Notes under the pieces: generated by a model
Told to the model about the DNA's origin: nothing
Database searches by the model: none
Seen by the model: the letters and a program-made list of their open reading frames with translations, nothing else
Program-made: the position numbers and the translations under genes
Assembly: GCA_020199835.1 (NCBI GenBank)
Contig: JAIVJV010000006.1
Coordinates: 1 to 64,000 of the forward strand
From: Acidobacteriota bacterium
Lineage (GTDB): Bacteria; Acidobacteriota; Blastocatellia; Pyrinomonadales; Pyrinomonadaceae
DNA: 64,000 nt
Reading direction: 5' to 3'
Shown here: one piece after another, positions 61,444 through 64,000 of the stretch
Layout of the letters: every line of letters starts with the position of its first letter
Numbering within the stretch: the stretch's first letter is position 1

Positions 61444-63045
61444 ATGGCAACTGGCCTGGTAATCCACATCTCCTCGGGCGAAGACCGGCACACCGAAATC
61501 CTCACCGACGACAGTATTCGCATCGGCACCAGTGAGGCCTGCAATCTGCGGCTGCGCGCTTCGAGTCTGCCAAAAAGTGCTGCGAACTCCGTGCTGCTCG
61601 AGCTGGCGCGTTCAAACGGCAATGCTTATCGCGTGACCGATTTCGACCAGTTCTTGCCGGTGACCCTGAACGGCGTGCCCGTGAACACCGGCGCCGAGAT
61701 CCACGATGGCGACGAAATGCGCCTCGACGACGCTGACCTCGTTCTGCACTTCTATCCCGTGCGAGCGCTGCCGGCCGTTGTGCCAGCGGCCACACGAGAA
61801 ACGCACGTCGCCCCGTTCATTGAAGCCGCGGCGCTCGAATCAGCCGCGACCGCGAGACGCGACGATGCCAAAATCTTTTTGCGGGAGTTCACACGCGAGC
61901 TCGTTCGCGAAATCAAGCCGAGCACGAAACTGATAACTCTGACTATCGCGCTCGCGCTCGTTGGCGGCATCCTTTATCTCGGGTTCGCGATGTTCAAAGA
62001 GATACAGCGCAGCCGGCGGCTCATTGACGACCAGCGCGCGCAACTCAGCCAAATGCGCGACCAGGTTTCGAAAACCAACACGCAGTTATCCGATCTCGGC
62101 CGTTCGACCAAGGAACTTCAAGACAGTCTTTCGCTCGCCGTGAAGTTGCGCAGCGAGTATGGCCGCGGCGTTTGCCTGATCGCTGGTTCGTTCTATTTCG
62201 TCGAGACGGGAACCGGACGCCCGCTTCGCTACGCCGAAGCGCAGTTGAATGACAGCGGCGGCGCGGTCCAGAGTGGCAATGCTCCCGAATCGCTTACGCC
62301 TGAAGGCAGCGCCGCAGTTGCGGAGTATGAATTTGTCGGCAGCGGTTTCTACGTTGGCCAGGGATTTGTGATTACGAATCGTCACATCGCGCAGCCGTGG
62401 ATCGCTGACGAACGGGCACAGAGCATCAGCGGCGCACTGAAAGCACAGCCGCGACTGAAAAAGTTGATGGCTTACTTCCCCGACTTCACGCAAGCCATCC
62501 CACTCAAATTCAAGAGCGCCTCGCAGCGCGACGATCTGGCGGTGACCGAACTCGACATTCCGCAAATTCCGGAAGCGCTTCCGATCTTGCCATTGGAAAC
62601 TGATCCTGACGCAGGGGCCGTCGGCCAAACGGTCGTGATGATGGGTTATCCATCAGGTCCGGATCGATTGCTCGCGTTGCTTGACGATGCGGAGTCGCGC
62701 GGTATTCAACAACGCTACGGTACGCCGATGGCTCAGTTGGCGTACCTCGCCGAAACGAAACGCATTCAACCCCTAACGACGCAAGGCAGCATCACGGATC
62801 TCGACGTTCGCCGCATCGTTTACGACGCACGCACCGCGGAAGGTGGTTCCGGCGCGCCGTTGTTTGGTCCATCAGGACGCGTCATCGGCGTGAACTTCGC
62901 AGTCTTCACCGAAAACCAGGCGTCAAACTTCGCTGTTCCATCTCGCTTCGCCATCAGCCTGCTCGAGCGCACCGGCTGGACCGCGCCACCAAAGGAAGGC
63001 AAGGAAGTCGAGACTGCGGGTCAGCCATCCAGTTACGTCCCCTAG
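61444..63045 (+). CDS. FHA domain protein with transmembrane helix and trypsin-like protease domain
   Basis: 533 aa. An N-terminal FHA-like domain (about 5-105; RIGTSEACNLRL) would bind phosphothreonine peptides in the cytoplasm. A single helix (about 162-183) is followed by a coiled coil (about 184-235) and a trypsin/HtrA-type protease domain (about 295-510) outside. The triad is intact: H314 in TNRHI, D364 in RDDLAV and S469 in EGGSGAP. No PDZ domain. A Pro/Gly-rich tail ends it. Linking phospho-signalling inside to proteolysis outside is an inference from this architecture. A weak TAGAAT -10 lies near 61405. Confidence 0.88.
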   Translation: MATGLVIHISSGEDRHTEILTDDSIRIGTSEACNLRLRASSLPKSAANSVLLELARSNGNAYRVTDFDQFLPVTLNGVPVNTGAEIHDGDEMRLDDADLVLHFYPVRALPAVVPAATRETHVAPFIEAAALESAATARRDDAKIFLREFTRELVREIKPSTKLITLTIALALVGGILYLGFAMFKEIQRSRRLIDDQRAQLSQMRDQVSKTNTQLSDLGRSTKELQDSLSLAVKLRSEYGRGVCLIAGSFYFVETGTGRPLRYAEAQLNDSGGAVQSGNAPESLTPEGSAAVAEYEFVGSGFYVGQGFVITNRHIAQPWIADERAQSISGALKAQPRLKKLMAYFPDFTQAIPLKFKSASQRDDLAVTELDIPQIPEALPILPLETDPDAGAVGQTVVMMGYPSGPDRLLALLDDAESRGIQQRYGTPMAQLAYLAETKRIQPLTTQGSITDLDVRRIVYDARTAEGGSGAPLFGPSGRVIGVNFAVFTENQASNFAVPSRFAISLLERTGWTAPPKEGKEVETAGQPSSYVP

Positions 63046-63360
63046 CGCAATCAGCAACATCGCCACAGTTAACAACTTAGTGTGCAGAACCGTCACTACA
63101 AATGGCAAACGTACCGGCGTGACCCGCGCATCTGATCTTCCGAGTATTGCAATGCAAAGCCTGTCACAACTGCCAGTACAAAATGGGTCCATGGCTAGCC
63201 AGACTATTGTATATTTGGTTTAACGCCCTCTGCGGGCATGGTTATTGCAAAGTGAAATCGTCGAGGGCGAGGTTATTCGAGTGTCTGTTAGTCCGCCGTC
63301 CCGGGAATGCAGCACAAACTCCCCAACTGCCAGAAATTGTTGGTTTAAAACGAACGCAGG
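63046..63360. other. Intergenic region without supported gene
   Basis: About 315 bp between the FHA-protease gene and the lipoprotein gene. A short Cys-rich plus-strand frame (63147-63380) has no binding site and poor coding character. No clear promoter pair or hairpin stands out. Confidence 0.6.
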
Positions 63361-64000
63361 ATGAAGATCCAAAGGTTTAGACACTGGCATCTGAGGGCGA
63401 GCTTATTTGCATTTCTGCTCGTTGTCGCGCCATTACTGCCAATCATCACGGCTTGCGGCGTGGGTCACGATGCCGCAAAGACCGCGAACAAAGACCCAAC
63501 GACACCGCTGTCGCAACTGCTCCGTCTCGAAAAGATCGAGGTGCCGGGCGGCGCGGAACTGATCACCGTCCACGCCAAGCTTTTGGGTTTGGAGTCCGAT
63601 AAAAACGACAAGTGGATCCCGCTCGTGTCGATTCTGCGCGACACGCTGGGCGACGATATCCCCGAAAACAACCGTCTGCGCTACGTTTGGCCGCTGACTT
63701 ACACGCGTCCGTCCCTGAAGCAACGTCTGGCGGCAGCAATTCCCTTTTTCTACGCCCGCGTCGGTAACAAACAGAAAACCTCAAAAACTCCGCCGCCGGC
63801 GCTCCATCTCGCTGCGCCTGAAGGCGACGTGTGGAACAAGATCTTCTGGGCAGCACTTCAGAACGTGCTGCTCGATCCGTATGGTACGCCGATCAAAGCG
63901 TCTGCCAGTTCCTATCGGCGCAACACGAGTGATTATAGAAAATCGCACATCATTCGTGCGCTCTCAGTGTTATCGCTTTACGAAGCAGTCGAGGGCGAAT
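63361..64000 (+). CDS. Putative lipoprotein (3' end beyond window)
   Basis: Open from the ATG at 63361 to the window end (213 codons). Residues 12-31 are hydrophobic, and ITAC at about residues 29-32 fits a lipobox, so the mature protein would begin at the Cys and be lipid-anchored. The visible mature part has mixed charge with a RYVWPLTYTRPSLKQRLAAAIPFFY stretch; no family recognised. No strong Shine-Dalgarno (AGG just before the ATG). The remaining length is unknown. Confidence 0.7.
   Translation, partial: MKIQRFRHWHLRASLFAFLLVVAPLLPIITACGVGHDAAKTANKDPTTPLSQLLRLEKIEVPGGAELITVHAKLLGLESDKNDKWIPLVSILRDTLGDDIPENNRLRYVWPLTYTRPSLKQRLAAAIPFFYARVGNKQKTSKTPPPALHLAAPEGDVWNKIFWAALQNVLLDPYGTPIKASASSYRRNTSDYRKSHIIRALSVLSLYEAVEGE

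Noticed and set aside
63147..63380. Plus-strand Cys-rich frame of 77 codons
   Set aside because: No binding site, overlaps the start of the lipoprotein gene, and has poor coding character.
1..64000. tRNA, rRNA, CRISPR arrays, integrases, transposases
   Set aside because: None were recognised on either strand; no TTCGAA-type T-loop context, repeat-spacer pattern or DDE/Tyr recombinase motif was found by eye.

Overview
The window looks like a chromosomal segment of an Acidobacteriota bacterium, probably near Blastocatellia. This is inferred from a TIGR03437-type (Solibacter-family) domain, a PEP-CTERM protein, RHS proteins with a GCGCAGG motif, many secreted or TPR proteins of unknown role, and a fairly high GC content. 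No rRNA, tRNA, CRISPR array, transposase or prophage gene was seen. About 55 protein genes are densely packed, with frequent 4-bp ATGA/GTGA overlaps and several TTG/GTG starts.

Layout. 1-2.1 kb: 3' end of a surface protein with 273-bp tandem repeats. 2.3-9 kb (minus): a helical unknown protein, a POT peptide transporter translationally coupled to an S9 dipeptidyl-peptidase, a lytic transglycosylase and a PEP-CTERM protein. 9.2-11.2 kb: a fused homocysteine methyltransferase/methylenetetrahydrofolate reductase behind a strong promoter and a leader with a terminator-like hairpin. 11.3-20.6 kb: amidohydrolase, TIGR01777 oxidoreductase, PD40/TIGR03437/lamin-tail protein, RecQ, and a thiS-thiG operon. 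20.7-35.0 kb: a 13-gene respiratory complex I operon, nuoABCDEFGHJKLMN, with nuoI missing.

35.0-45.9 kb is a ligase-rich stretch: a class I glutamine amidotransferase, an AlkA-like glycosylase, and a minus-strand operon of circularly permuted ATP-grasp, PilZ, unknown and GCS2 (YbdK-like) genes. It is followed by an ECF sigma / anti-sigma / HtrA-like operon whose HtrA-like protein has apparently lost its catalytic triad, and then by a second ATP-grasp protein. 45.9-51.3 kb holds TPR/membrane proteins and a second ECF sigma / anti-sigma pair; each of those two genes has a GGAAC-N18-GTnTAA promoter-like site.

51.5-56.4 kb is a rearranged DUF4214/RHS locus. The head is on plus, about 1.63 kb of the RHS repeat region is inverted onto minus, and the tail is on plus with an HTHP (JAB/DUF4329-like) domain, followed by a small membrane-anchored protein. 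The reading frame also needs one-base corrections at short homopolymers, so either gene decay/rearrangement or assembly error is possible. 56.5-61 kb is a complete glycine-cleavage operon (gcvT, gcvH, gcvPA, gcvPB) without gcvL. The end holds a thioredoxin-like 2Fe-2S protein, an FHA-TM-trypsin protein and a truncated lipoprotein gene.

Across the window the palindromic heptamer TGGWCCA is several-fold more frequent than expected (about 40 by eye against about 8). Several inverted or dispersed repeats sit in intergenic gaps, including within the nuo operon.
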